Assembly (NCBI RefSeq): GCF_029784165.1
Contig: NC_073695.1
Location: forward strand, 6,980,183 to 7,044,182
Direction of reading: 5' to 3'
DNA length: 64,000 nucleotides
From: Wyeomyia smithii
Taxonomy: Eukaryota > Arthropoda > Insecta > Diptera > Culicidae
Both the position numbers and the translations under genes were made by a program. This document shows, in pieces, positions 55,101-60,309 of the stretch; within the stretch, counting starts at the first letter, position 1; each line of letters begins with the position of its first letter. Under the pieces are notes generated by a model that saw only the letters and a list, made by a program, of their open reading frames with translations, had not been told where the DNA came from and did no database searches.

Positions 55101-57138
55101 AGTCCATACCTCGTTAGGCGTGAGGATACCTTTTCCAAGAATAGGCAGTCTTTGCTGAATTAATGCGCTGCATTGACACAGTAAGTGTTCCGAGGTTTCT
55201 ACTTCAGAACTACAGAAACGACATAAGTCATCTGTCAGTTTATCTAATTATTTAAGGTGATACTTACTCGGACAGTGCCCAGTAAGTAGGCCAGTTAACG
55301 TACTCAGATTAGCTTTATTCATACTGAGTAGGTTTCGTGTGATTCTTTTACATGGTGTAATGAATAGTTTAGATTGCCTTGCTTTGGAGTAAGACTTCCA
55401 GTTGGCATCAATCATCATTGATTCCCAGCCTCTTAGCTCAGATTTCAAACAGGATGAAGATACCCCACAGAATGGCTCCGGCCCGACGAAAGCAGTTGAA
55501 GAACCAATTCTCGCTAAGAGATCGGCTTTTTCATTTCCTTCTATACCACAGTGACCAGGCACCCAGTATAGATTGACAACGTTTGTTACAGTTAGTTGTC
55601 GTAGGGGTTGAATACAATCCCATACCAACTTCGACTGACATCCCTAGTAACAATATTGGTTTTATCAAAGTTTTATAGCGCTCAATAAAGCCTAAACAGC
55701 GCTATAAAACTTCGATAAAACCCGCTTTGTTACTTGGGATGTGTATGCTTTTAAAGCATTGAGAGCTGCTTGACTATCTGAGAAAATGCAGATATTGGCA
55801 TATTTCCAATATTTCCTAGCCAAGCAAATACTTGTGCATGTTAGAATAGCATTTATTTCCGCTTGAAAAACTGTGGGCCACTGCCCCATTGGAATTGATA
55901 TATTGATTCCTGGTCCAGTGACCCCAGCGCCTGTAGACTCGCCCATTTTAGAGCCATCTGTATCAAAAATGACTGATCCTGGACGAACCTTAGGACCTCC
56001 TTCATCCCATTCGGTGCGATTGGATTCAATCACTTTGAAAGGAACACTGAAGTTAGTCTTAGAGTCCATTCGATTTTCATTCATGGTTACTAAGGTGTTA
56101 AGTTGGAAATTTTTGAGGATTTGTAAATGTCCCTGTAGATCTCCTTCCTGAAAGAATTTAACACGTTTTAGCCTAAGAGCACCTTTTTCGGCTTCAAGTT
56201 GTACATACTGATGTAAGGGTAGAAGATTTAAAAGAGCTTCTAAGGCTTTGGATGGTGCACTGGCCATTGCTTCTGTTGTTGAGAAGCATGCCAGACGTTG
56301 TAGTTTATCTAACTTTTTCTGAGCTGATAATTGTGAAGTTTTAGGCCACCACACTAGTGAGGCATAAGTTACTATGGGTCTCACTATTGCTGAGTATATC
56401 CAGTGAATCATCCTCGGCTTGAGTCCCCATTTTTTTTTCAACATTTTTAATATTTTATACATTTTTGGTATACAGCATTTTAAATATATTACTGTTACAG
56501 AGATTCTCGAAGCAGAAAAATTATCAATAGTAGATTCTGATAGCATTTAATCGTACTCAAATCGGTTGAGTCGATGATCTAATATATTAAACCAATCCAC
56601 ATCCGGCTGTGCATTTGATCCAGCCATGGTGCAAACATTACATAAAGACTAATAACTCACCAACATAAGCGGATACGACTTGCAGTTCAAAGCTAGTACC
56701 ATCGACGACGTCACTTTTCCCACCACTGGGTGCACCATCATCCAATGCTACCGCAGCGGCAGTCGCCACCGCAGTGGTAAGTCGATTTTTTCTCCGCGGG
56801 GGCACATCTGGCCGGGTGTCGTGTGGTGGTTCTTTGTCCGTCAAGTCAGGTTGACGAACCCGGACCACGCTGAGATGTCGCCTTTTGTTGTTATGTTGCT
56901 GCGAGTCTTGGACCGATGGCGGACTGATGGCGATCCGACTGCTGCCGGATGCCAGCAGACCATCGGAGCAATCGACAGTGTTCTCGTAGTACGGTTCCTC
57001 CGGTACGGTTTGCTGTTTCGGTAGTTCGCGACCATCGACAAGGTATAGCTGGGATGATGATGTTATGAACACTTCCCCGGCGGGTCGAGGTCTTCTTTTG
57101 CGCGGCACGGTTGACGTGTTCGGCAAACCCAACGCCAT
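15960..57138 (-). CDS. Exn: Ephexin-family RhoGEF (DH-PH-SH3), seven coding exons
   Basis: Exons on the minus strand are 57138-56661, 19325-18014, 17957-17611, 17547-16701, 16639-16477, 16409-16205 and 16135-15960. All junctions are GT-AG and phases agree, giving 3528 bases (1175 residues). Residues 1 to about 712 are low-complexity, with acidic/serine stretches, VPPPPPAQI and PPPPPPAN. The DH domain (about 720-920) has EASYLKSL and FLMLPMQRITRMRLL; a PH domain follows, ending ERERWLKV; the SH3 (about 1086-1143) has ALQPDELDL, GWYEGE and GWFPGNY. The family activates Rho GTPases downstream of Eph receptors, and in flies it acts at the neuromuscular synapse (established knowledge). The symbol is by family resemblance. 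The 37-kb first intron contains four LRR genes. Confidence 0.9.
16205..16409 (-). CDS. Exn: RhoGEF exon 6: end of PH and first half of SH3
   Basis: It begins ILSCPSETERERWL, the C-terminal helix of the PH domain with its tryptophan, then a linker and VIAVHPYQALQPDELDL, the SH3 ALYDY-type start. The donor is G/gtaaga. The 69-base intron to exon 7 splits the SH3 at a glycine codon. Confidence 0.9.
16477..16639 (-). CDS. Exn: RhoGEF exon 5: PH domain core
   Basis: Encodes GDETYLVTDYCPRALL through NHEGKTVEM, strands of the PH domain. The donor reads ATG/gttcgt, a weak +3 to +6 match. The phase-0 joint to exon 6 gives a continuous PH sequence (TVEM-ILSCPSE), which supports it. Confidence 0.85.
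16701..17547 (-). CDS. Exn: RhoGEF exon 4: whole DH domain and start of PH
   Basis: The DH domain runs from RLQEAKFEILTSEASYL to about EMISRN, including the conserved CR3 helix FLMLPMQRITRMRLLLDAV. It is followed by the first PH strands (RKLEKRGDLVHLLWRG, FLFTDLLVLAKKKG). The exon has acceptor cag/TG and donor GG/gtaggt. Confidence 0.92.
17611..17957 (-). CDS. Exn: RhoGEF exon 3: linker before DH
   Basis: Encodes SSESSGVSTGGEGG and a tyrosine-bearing segment (NEPLYQIYNAAKLESL, GNTELYDDGYEKI) that leads into the DH domain. The clustered tyrosines could be phosphorylation sites, as ephexins have near the DH domain (inference). The acceptor is tag/C and the donor C/gtgagt. Confidence 0.88.
18014..19325 (-). 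CDS. Exn: RhoGEF exon 2: long disordered N-terminal region
   Basis: It joins exon 1 in phase (…SAYV-DDSDHVYESL). It contains serine-rich, acidic (SNEDEFDSFDSDNESDED) and polyproline stretches, several NYENT/DYENT repeats near phosphotyrosine-like sites, and a twice-repeated SWYAE motif (TSWYAECGVF and TSWYAEVGLY) about 35 residues apart near its end. The donor is AG/gtaaat. An internal ATG at 19311 could serve a shorter isoform (inference). Confidence 0.88.
19326..19484 (-). other. Exn: Start of the 3' side of RhoGEF intron 1
   Basis: Intronic sequence next to the acceptor (tttccag). The intron spans 19326-56660, and its contents are listed separately below. Confidence 0.8.
19485..19659. mobile_element. 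Foldback MITE of 175 bp
   Basis: The left arm accatggttaatctagagc, followed by accacaggtttgg, is mirrored by ccaaacctgtggtgctctag...accatggt on the right. The arms are about 60 bases with a 55-base AT-rich centre. A ta pair lies at each end. Confidence 0.85.
19660..20620. other. Intronic sequence without a gene
   Basis: No coding frame or repeat was recognised in this stretch of the RhoGEF intron. Confidence 0.5.
20621..20670. repeat. Left half of a foldback terminus split by Jockey copy 2
   Basis: The sequence 'actgtggtccaaaaaggcaaaaagtgg' matches the terminus of the foldback at 27588-28878. It continues at 25059-25121 ('gtgtcttcggaacaattgttt') on the other side of the Jockey element. The 13-mer aatttaattcctt at 20658-20670 is the target-site duplication and is repeated at 25059-25071. 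Confidence 0.75.
20901..23561 (-). pseudogene. Jockey ORF2 (endonuclease-RT), two nonsense mutations
   Basis: The 887-codon span opens with MILNKTIKILNWNARSL at 23561, overlapping the ORF1 stop by 14 bases. The endonuclease domain is complete here (KHRALPHLETKV retained, GDFNAKH, SDHLPI). A TGG-to-TGA change after YSEPF at about 22480 and a TTA-to-TAA change after FLIKI at about 21720 break it. The RT motifs AFDSVWHKGL, GVPQGSVLGPVLYNI and FCDDT persist. The FCDD box is shared with copy 1, so it came from the source element. Confidence 0.93.
23548..24870 (-). CDS. Jockey ORF1 (gag-like zinc-knuckle protein), open
   Basis: ATG 24870 (MAGRKKKPR) to a stop at 23548 gives 440 residues. It has a basic N-terminus, a central RNA-recognition-like part (VVLKGLTNDQTVDEIK) and a zinc-knuckle region CRTCQRYGHGSKFC, then SLNCGDSSHKKDTC, then CANC...H...C. 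The second knuckle has lost its first cysteine (KSLNC here, KCLNC in copy 1), which should disturb zinc binding at that site. The C-terminal quarter is serine/threonine/proline-rich. It would coat element RNA. Although open, it stands in an element whose ORF2 is dead. Confidence 0.88.
   Translation of the reverse strand: MAGRKKKPRIAAGRKREASLSDTSSVCSDNPFDILPEQEAGEMEVTNNETIQNIKSLKKEKVPPIVVTISSEFNIFKKELSTFVSDVKVTYQIGRRGECRLLADSVKGRDRLVQYLTDKMYKFFTYNIKNAKPFKVVLKGLTNDQTVDEIKLTLTELLGIAPTQVILMKQKSRGENSQRTGISLVNYLIYFNRNEVNNLNFFEKAHALYNVRVKWEIYRKYGGGEKHITQCRTCQRYGHGSKFCNMDQKSLNCGDSSHKKDTCPVKESKNFRCANCNGNHMSNFYQCPVRLAIVKARQGKQNSISQLKPTSKQNSPSVPVTHSLPTPLHTRLTYVQVTGSSNIIPPSVGSSKMTVNMGKQNTLENNCTPIAPANIAAENIFSNVNCLVPITAGKLSFLQQAMFDLMNAMLQAKSMFEAIQIGTNFTIKIVSNLKFSNDFK
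25125..26296 (+). mobile_element. Harbinger-like non-autonomous DNA element, complete
   Basis: The termini are inverted: gggcatcttcagcggtg on the left and caccgctggagatgccc on the right, flanked by TAA at 25122-25124 and 26297-26299. This fits the TWA target of PIF/Harbinger (inference). There is no transposase frame. A truncated copy lies at 7959-8495. It landed in the same foldback remnant that holds Jockey copy 2. Confidence 0.82.
26300..26738. other. No gene seen
   Basis: Contains a run of about ten G at 26457 and AT-rich sequence. Nothing recognised. Confidence 0.45.
26739..26843. mobile_element. Short hairpin MITE of 105 bp
   Basis: The arms are agggtatcgaacgtcttc and onward, and gaagacgttcgataccct. 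About 38 bases pair around a centre of about 30 bases. A ta dinucleotide lies on each side. Confidence 0.82.
26844..27335. other. No gene seen
   Basis: AT-rich intronic sequence. Confidence 0.45.
27336..28935. mobile_element. Composite foldback: outer inverted repeats around two inner palindromes
   Basis: The outer arms carry 'attgccgggtctcggtaatt' on the left and 'aattaccgagacccggcgat' on the right (28902 on). Inside are a hairpin at 27388-27589, with arms starting cactgagtgctcgg, and a larger foldback at 27588-28878. No transposase frame was seen. Confidence 0.78.
27588..28878. mobile_element. Foldback element with arms of about 420 bp
   Basis: The left arm runs from cagtggttcaataaggcaaa to about 28010 and the right arm from about 28455 to gtcttattggaccactg. 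The two are about 90% complementary. The centre (28150-28450) holds a third partial copy of the arm's inner part. Partial copies also lie at 20621-20657/25072-25121 and 29300-30480. Confidence 0.8.
28936..29612. other. No gene; partial foldback-family sequence near its end
   Basis: AT-rich sequence. From about 29470 it resembles the inner arm of the 27588 foldback (gcattttacataaaaatcg, cagaacacacatttttgcc). Confidence 0.5.
29613..29801. mobile_element. TA-flanked MITE with internal 'ccgcgtaaaaa' iterations
   Basis: The inverted termini are cactaaagtcgctttttacg and cgtaaaaagcgaccttagtg, with TA at 29611-29612 and 29802-29803. Inside, 'ggaatccgcgtaaaaaaa' recurs several times. The TA target fits a Tc1/mariner-mobilised MITE (inference). 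Confidence 0.85.
29802..30480. repeat. Foldback-family remnant
   Basis: From about 30170 it repeats the motifs of the 27588 foldback centre ('ttagagtacggccagcatatgttacag', 'gtcaagagatagaggaatggtttattc'). No gene. Confidence 0.55.
30481..30639. other. No gene seen
   Basis: Short spacer before the LOA-like fragment. Confidence 0.4.
30640..32600 (-). pseudogene. Decayed LOA-like non-LTR retrotransposon
   Basis: Read on the minus strand, several frames carry pieces in the proper order. The endonuclease-RT linker is near 32590-32290 (LTSRLLLLEKH, VDLWIYCHTNVRNPVELD). An RT segment with the catalytic box IGYADDIVLIVRG lies at about 31480-31440. A thumb with KYLGI-like sequence lies near 31250. 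RNase H remains with NFSDSQTALLALKS lie near 30710-30670. An RNase H after the RT points to the LOA/I/R1 group; the fragment resembles the one at 54925-56546. It has many frameshifts and no intact frame. Confidence 0.75.
32619..32715 (+). pseudogene. Histone H2A fragment, relic 1
   Basis: The frame reads NKKRTGIIPSHQQMTIRND and then DKLNKLAGVTI. It aligns with the highly conserved H2A stretch around NKKTRIIPRHLQLAIRND and ELNKLLSGVTI. Differences include R-to-S, L-to-Q and LA-to-MT changes and the loss of a residue before AGVTI. Histone H2A is nearly invariant in animals, so this is a dead copy. It starts at the edge of the LOA-like fragment. Confidence 0.72.
32716..33283. other. No gene seen
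   Basis: AT-rich sequence between the two histone relic clusters. Confidence 0.45.
33284..33299 (-). terminator. Histone-type 3' stem-loop (minus strand)
   Basis: The minus strand reads GGCCCTTTTCAGGACC with ACAAACA downstream. Replication-dependent histone mRNAs end in a stem-loop of this form (GGYCCTTTTCAGRRCC). One stem pair is mismatched here. It lies 34 bases after the TAA of the H2B relic, the usual distance. Confidence 0.7.
33334..33388 (-). pseudogene. Histone H2B C-terminal relic
   Basis: On the minus strand LSSGELAS resembles the conserved LLPGELAK of H2B. After a short deletion and frame change, AITEQNNSK-stop resembles the AVTKYTSSK-stop terminus. The stem-loop directly downstream supports the call. 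It lies head-to-head with the H2A relic at 33580, the arrangement of H2A/H2B pairs in insects. Confidence 0.62.
33580..33759 (+). pseudogene. Histone H2A fragment, relic 2
   Basis: Pieces in successive frames match the H2A C-terminal half. GGNAARDNNKK corresponds to the AGNAARDNKK region, then LQLAIRNDEELNKFLSGVTI, then, after a stop and the loss of about four residues, GIQAVLLPKK. Both frameshifts and the stop show it is dead. An open frame from 33407 that includes part of it is an artefact of the frameshift, with an unrelated N-terminus. Confidence 0.85.
33760..34619. other. 5' flank of LRR gene A; no gene seen
   Basis: AT-rich sequence. No clear TATA box or Rel/NF-kB site could be assigned by eye. 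Confidence 0.45.
34620..36039 (+). CDS. LRR gene A: secreted LRIM/APL1-like protein
   Basis: Two exons: 34620-34651 (MKFQLILLST, start of a signal peptide, donor CT/gtgagt) and 34728-36039 (acceptor ttttcag). The product is 447 residues. After the signal peptide comes a cysteine pair (about 27 and 35), about six leucine-rich repeats from residue 60 to 255 (MVTLNLENNKLRNI, LKKLSLARNRISKI), and a C-terminal cap with NSWSCYWL and a later C...ICC. A charged coiled coil (about 315-440) follows. This order is that of mosquito LRIM/APL1 immune proteins, which form disulfide-linked pairs that bind complement-like TEPs in Anopheles (established). A specific orthologue cannot be named. Confidence 0.85.
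36125..36130 (+). terminator. Poly(A) signal of LRR gene A
   Basis: AATAAA lies 86 bases after the gene A stop, before the poly(A) signal of the convergent gene B. Confidence 0.6.
36160..36165 (-). terminator. Poly(A) signal of LRR gene B
   Basis: AATAAA on the minus strand, about 80 bases past the annotated gene B stop and about 37 bases past the stop in the alternative frame. Confidence 0.5.
36246..37592 (-). CDS. LRR gene B: secreted LRIM/APL1-like protein, C-terminus shifted
   Basis: Exon 1 is 37592-37576 (MGFRF, donor TG/gtaaga) and exon 2 is 37515-36246, giving 428 residues. There is a signal peptide (FLAIIVASWSPALGA), a cysteine pair at about 30 and 38, a SGNISNF motif shared with genes A and C, about six LRRs (TSLKTLNLADNQL, LDFLSLSGNKL), the cap NSWYCMWL and C...ICC, then a coiled coil from about 304. 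At 36291-36300 ten G (minus) lead into an unlikely tail, KRGRCKNFNSNSPC. The neighbouring frame instead gives KMQELQQQFTMLKDY, a natural coiled-coil ending with a stop at 36202. A homopolymer error or a real frameshift is likely. It is convergent with gene A. Confidence 0.83.
37593..39485. other. 5' flank of gene B and AT-rich spacer; no gene seen
   Basis: A tgataag GATA-type site lies at about 37679, upstream of gene B. From 37938 a dispersed repeat (gagcgttcatttcccgacgg) occurs that recurs near 62980. The rest is AT-rich with no coding frame. Confidence 0.45.
39486..44590 (+). repeat. Degenerate TTCAGTT array
   Basis: Several hundred imperfect copies of a 5-12 base unit (ttcagttcagtttcagtt and variants with ttaagtt, ttaattt, tttagtt) fill 40300-44590. 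A short lead-in lies at 39486-39520, interrupted by a foldback. Strand composition is strongly T-rich over A and C-poor except within cag. Open frames inside are chance products of the repeat. It lies between the two LRR gene pairs. Confidence 0.88.
39520..40300. mobile_element. Foldback element with iterated 'aaaggcagaat' motifs
   Basis: At the left end 'cgaaaggcggaa', 'aaaaggcgaaatt', 'cgaaaggcagaat' and 'ataaggcagaat' follow each other. At the right end (40140-40285) the reverse complements 'attctgcctt' and 'tttccgcctttt' recur at least seven times. The GC-richer centre (39770-39860) has no coding signal. It interrupts the left edge of the TTCAGTT array. Confidence 0.75.
44591..44927. other. 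5' flank of LRR gene C; no gene seen
   Basis: Likely promoter and 5' UTR of gene C. No site could be assigned with confidence. Confidence 0.45.
44928..46554 (+). CDS. LRR gene C: secreted LRIM/APL1-like protein, long coiled coil
   Basis: Exon 1 is 44928-44950 (ATGAATGGG..., donor CT/gtaagt) and exon 2 is 45003-46554, giving 524 residues. The signal peptide is MNGLILLLLLVALATPG. A cysteine pair lies at about 24 and 30 and SGNIPNFSRKL after it. About six LRRs follow (MSLNLTSNKLTDV, LRHLSLANNQL, LEDLDLSRNNL), then the cap NWWKCELL with DRC...GICC near 250-285. The coiled coil from about 300 to 515 (SIEERLGVIEKEQKKL, LEEKQSQLSSDLETL) is the longest of the four. An ATTAAA at 46562 may be its poly(A) signal. 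The stop is only 60 bases from the stop of convergent gene D. Confidence 0.86.
46615..47721 (-). CDS. LRR gene D: short secreted LRIM-like protein
   Basis: Exon 1 is 47721-47693 (MKLLQKLLI, donor AC/gtaggt) and exon 2 is 47632-46615, giving 348 residues. The signal peptide continues into VYLATFQPGIPA. There is a cysteine pair at about 28 and 36, six or so LRRs (LEQLYLNDNLLEV, LESLFLQHNQL, LKKLDLSSNEL), the cap NKWNCAWL, then DATC...SVCC. The coiled coil is short (about 298-340) and the chain ends LDALCRGEL, with an extra cysteine near the C-terminus that could pair with a partner (inference). No canonical poly(A) signal lies in the 60 bases before gene C's stop, so the mRNAs probably overlap. 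Confidence 0.85.
47722..49108. other. No gene; diverged repeat units at 48650-48900
   Basis: 5' flank of gene D, then AT-rich sequence. At 48660-48890 units with 'ccgaaaaccggaaaccaccatcttg' resemble the 125-bp array at 12530-13810. Confidence 0.5.
49109..49200 (+). pseudogene. Small RT motif fragment of a non-LTR element
   Basis: The frame SCVPQGSRLGPLTFYVVL matches the conserved VPQGSVLGPLLF box of Jockey/CR1-type reverse transcriptases. Only this box and a few flanking residues can be read; no catalytic DD box follows. Confidence 0.6.
49201..49879. other. Unassigned stretch with overlapping open frames
   Basis: Open frames occur on both strands (plus 49535-49747, minus 49604-49828). The plus frame (FGVWMISTGLKSRFWTNG) looks faintly like a transposase strand, but no motif is decisive. 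I make no functional call. Confidence 0.35.
49880..50272 (+). repeat. Left inverted repeat of the Tc1/mariner-type element
   Basis: The reverse complement lies at 54073-54443. The repeat includes a cccccccccc run and a (taa)n tract. Confidence 0.82.
50285..51315 (+). pseudogene. Decayed Tc1/mariner (ITm) transposase
   Basis: Frames in order give LAKQLKLSKNT and IIKRYEETL (first HTH), RRGTVDRKLRGK, then NLSDRELARKSGAVRSTVRRI (second HTH). The catalytic core is lost or too diverged. Near the C-terminus SPIEMYWAIMKRRLK matches the RPIERYWALxKR box of the family, followed after a MITE insertion by EGVRRLMSCIAGKVREL. The order and motifs resemble the mosquito ITm group with D37E-type transposases (inference). 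The coding region is broken by stops and by the insertion at 51008-51189. Confidence 0.75.
51008..51189. mobile_element. TA-flanked MITE inside the transposase relic
   Basis: The termini are cactctttgaccaagcgtca and caaagagtg (reverse), with 'tcaaatatttg' near both ends. TA lies at 51006-51007 and 51190-51191. Transposase reading resumes after it. Confidence 0.82.
51325..52145. mobile_element. Foldback element
   Basis: The left arm 'tctgagcaaaacgtgatttt' and the right arm 'aaaatcacgttttgctcaga' with their flanks pair over about 100 bases at each side. Outer ends are only approximate. It contains the piggyBac-type MITE. Confidence 0.72.
51500..52003. mobile_element. PiggyBac-type MITE
   Basis: It is flanked by TTAA at 51496-51499 and 52004-52007. 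The termini cccttaaatgcgca and tgcgcatttaaggg are perfect inverted repeats. TTAA targets with CCC ends are characteristic of piggyBac (established). It has no transposase. Confidence 0.86.
52146..54072. other. No gene; interior of the Tc1/mariner-type element
   Basis: AT-rich. Open frames at 52480-52752 and 52739-52966 resemble nothing recognised. No internal repeat was noted. Confidence 0.4.
54073..54443 (-). repeat. Right inverted repeat of the Tc1/mariner-type element
   Basis: Complementary to 49880-50272. Includes a ggggggggg run at about 54413. Confidence 0.82.
54676..54869. mobile_element. Foldback MITE of about 195 bp
   Basis: The arms are gagtatcggttctattat and ataatagagccgatac. A second inner pair is caggtttcacctattatcgtc and gacgataataggtaaaacctg. 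A cc/gg tract sits next to each inner repeat. Confidence 0.82.
54925..56546 (-). pseudogene. 5'-truncated LOA-like retrotransposon (RT thumb, RNase H, zinc finger)
   Basis: On the minus strand it begins within the RT (KKWGLKPRMIHWIYSAIVRP, TYASLVWWPK). RNase H follows with IFDTDGSKMGESTGAG, FQAEINAI and IFSDSQAALNALKAY, then after a MITE LYWVPGHCGIEGNEKAD. A frame break at about 55250 precedes a C-terminal zinc knuckle, CRFCSSEVETSEHLLCQC. The RNase H catalytic D, E, D and the H/D of the GHCGIEGNEKAD box are kept. The domain order fits LOA-type elements. The 5' two thirds are missing. It lies just downstream of the RhoGEF exon 1 donor, on the gene's own strand. Confidence 0.86.
55638..55742. 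mobile_element. 105-bp hairpin MITE within the LOA RNase H
   Basis: The arms acatccctagtaacaa and onward, and ttacttgggatgt, pair for about 45 bases around a short centre (gctcaataaagcctaaacagc). It splits the RNase H frame between KAYTS and SKLVWDC; reading resumes in another frame beyond it. Confidence 0.82.
56547..56660 (-). other. Exn: RhoGEF intron 1 donor side
   Basis: Begins with the donor gtgagt at 56660-56655. Short spacer before the LOA fragment. Confidence 0.75.
56661..57138 (-). CDS. Exn: RhoGEF exon 1: N-terminus
   Basis: ATG 57138 sits in an acaaccATGG context. The exon encodes MALGLPNTSTVPRKRRPRP and a 159-residue low-complexity segment with HDTRPDVPPRRK and YYENTVDC, ending FELQVVSAYV with donor g/gtgagt. 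The one-base carry joins exon 2 (19325) in frame as SAYV-DDSDHVYESL. The codon-level match across a 37-kb gap, together with the shared YENT style, supports one gene. Unmatched alternative first exons are possible. Confidence 0.85.
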
Positions 57139-60100
57139 GGTTGTTTACATTTTTTTTTCGACACTTTGCGGTTTAGGGTTTGAATATTCTATTTCACTTT
57201 GCACTTTTTACTTGTTCAGAGCTGGTTTCCGAAACTTGATGACTAACTAAATTTCGTTAAAACTAAAGAGAGAGGAGACTTCATAGTCCGTCCGTCTGTC
57301 CGCTCGACGCACCTAACGAACGATGCAATTCCTTAATTAGGAGCCTAGTTTTGTTTGTGTTTCACAAACAGATGATGTGCACCCCAAGAATGATGTGAAT
57401 GTGTAATGAAAAAAAGTTTAACGACCAACCCAAAGCATGCACGCTACCGTGAGCGGTAGTCTAACGAAATTGCACACAAATCGTGGGTTGTAGACTGCAT
57501 AATTCTAAAGCTAAAACCAATTAAAGGTTTTTACTAAACCACGTGGTTATTAAGAGATGAACGAGACCATAAAAAAACTGAATAAACAAAAAGTAGTTTA
57601 AATATACATGTTCACCTTTTAAAAAGAAAAAAATTGTCATGATCAAAAAAATATAAATCAACATAGGCATAGGCATCTCTCGATGTCAAATAATGTGTCA
57701 AATATAGTAAAATTGGAAAAAATAGTAGCGGGTATTAGGGGTAATCAACATATGATCACGTGGTTTAGGAACGGCATCTTCTGTTCACAGTCTCTTCGCT
57801 TCTTTCAATACATACTACGAAACTCATTGGTCATCAACGGATTTGACCTCCGACTCTTGCATCTTGCATCAAGTTGTGAGAAACAGCGAGACGGAATCAC
57901 AATAATAATGATGCGAAAATGTCGCAGCAGTCACTGAATCACAACGATCACGCGAACTTACACTCACACACAACACATATGAGATGCGTGTGAGTTCATG
58001 ATAGCGGGTGAGAACTCGATTAGTTGGTTAAGGTCTGCTTTCATTCGATTGAAAGTGAAGTTGTGGAGCTTTACTGAACATTTTTTTATGCTTCAATAAT
58101 AAAAAATGTCTCTTTTCTACACATAAACGAGAACGAGAAAGAGCAAAAAAAATTTATATGAGCAAATATTGGATGATTTTTTTACTGCTTACAAGGAGTA
58201 TCCAACATTCAGCCGGTTGGCACCTATCAGTGCGGCAGATCAAGCCTAATGCCAATGTACCGTACGGGCAATTCACTCCGCACAGCAATCGATTTTGCTA
58301 GACTGCATTTCGAAGTCGAAGAATTAGAAAATCACCTGCATAATCGTCGACATGTTTGGTTGCGGCCATAATTATATTGCCTCGATTTGCGATTGCCGTG
58401 CCGTGTCTGTCTGTTTGCGGGAGTAAATATGCACAGCAGTGCGCGGCCAGCTCTCAAACGTAAAGTAGTTTACTACACCACTCTACTCTAGTGAAGCTTG
58501 GCGAGCAGTCCGTTGAATGTCACTGCCTGGCCGGACTTGTACTCTAAAACCGGTTTCAGCGTCTTTGATTAGTGAGCTGAAGCTGACGCATTTATCAACC
58601 GAAAAGTTGCCCCCATTCGAGCCATATTTTGGATAGCACTCGAGTAATAACATGCAGTCCAAACGGTTGACCTTCGAAGTTGGATGTTTCCGAAATCAGT
58701 CACAGGACCGAGGGGGTTTTCACACCGCATCAACAGTTAGTCAACGCCATCACTCTGGCGACGACATACAAAGTGACTTTGTATAAACGCGCTAACTCAA
58801 TGCTACTGTTTGAGATTCTTTTAAAGTTGAGCAAATATTATTATTTTTTGGCGGGTGGTTTTTGGTGACCCTGGTCAGAGCTGCGGTTAATATATTCAGC
58901 AGAATGGGACGATGCGTGCATTGCTTTATGGGTAAGCGTGAGTCAGTCTACAACAAAACAAAAAACTTGAAACTTGTTCTACAGGATTAAATTTGTTCCC
59001 ACGCAAAGGATGTGTATGGTGACTTCAGAGTACGGATTGCATCACTATATACGAATAAGTGTATGAACTTGAATGCATGTATGTACCATTGCAGTGGAGG
59101 CACTGGAAAGGTACGAAAAAAGCTTCCAGCGCAAAATCAATGGAAAACTTTGATTGGAAACATTATCGTGTAACCATGTTTTGGTAAGCTAAAAAAAACT
59201 CTTCTACCTTGAGGTGCAAGCTTCCGGGACTTTTTTACTCTGACTTCTAATGCCTATTGTCTTTGCTTCTGAATGTCTTTTAATGATGCTTCGGCGTTCA
59301 AATCATAATAGAATCCAATGACTTTAGCATGGTCGCATCGCAGTGACAATTGTGTAAGAAGACAGAACAAAAAATCATATCCAATTAGCTTTTGTAAAGG
59401 CACGTTACTCATTCATTGATAATTATCAATTGTCCTCACTTTTAGTAGTAATGAAATCGTTTGAAGTATGTTCGGAGGCACAGCATGGAGAAATATAAAT
59501 AACACCATCTAATCTTTGTTAGGTACTCCAGTTACGTCCAGGAAAAAAGACGCTTGGCAGTATGAATGATTTTTTTGTACCGGAACTGGAACAATATGAG
59601 AAATTTTAACATACTGTTCAGAGTAAAAATGATGCTTAAATAGCGTAGAAATGCGTAAAAAATCTACGGCGTAAATTCACACCATAGCAACACGTACGCC
59701 TTAATGTCTTGACTCCATATACTGCCGGTAATAGCACAAGATTCCCACCTACATAATCCATTTACAATTGTAAACAATATTTTGTGTCTGAATTAATGCG
59801 CTCATAGTTCAGTCATGTCGGAAAGTAGGTAAGAGTATGAGAGTCTCATTTTAAATGATGTTTTTCAAAACATTTATTCAATTTCGCACGAAGCCTTTGT
59901 CGTTTTTCTCGGAAAGGTGAATTTGAAACAAACAAAGTTTTCTTATGATAGTTTAGAGCAACTGAAGTTAAATTCAATCAGGAGCAGAAAACAGAAAATG
60001 AAAAATGTTTTGAAAATAAAATTTACTCTAACTTTGCAAATTGCAGATGGAATGAGTAAGAATTTCAACGAATATGGAAAAGAAAACTGATCGTGATATA

Positions 60101-60309
60101 AGATCGAAAAAGATCGAATTCGACATAAAATCAATCAAAAATGATCGACATCGAAATAAAAAAAATATACAAAATGATGCTAGCACGGAAAAATAAAATA
60201 GTATAATGATATCTTTAAAAATAAAATTAAAATCGAATTCAAATTAGGACCACTCTTCATTCGATGTTATTGTTGTTTTAAAATCATTTTAAAAAATTAT
60301 GAAAAGGTA
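57139..60309. other. 5' region of the RhoGEF gene; no coding gene seen
   Basis: The 5' UTR and promoter likely lie at the left end, where GC-richer sequence 'gtccgtccgtctgtccgctcgacgc' stands near 57285-57310. The rest is AT-rich. Open frames at 57683-57937 and 58680-58868 show no recognisable features. Confidence 0.45.
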
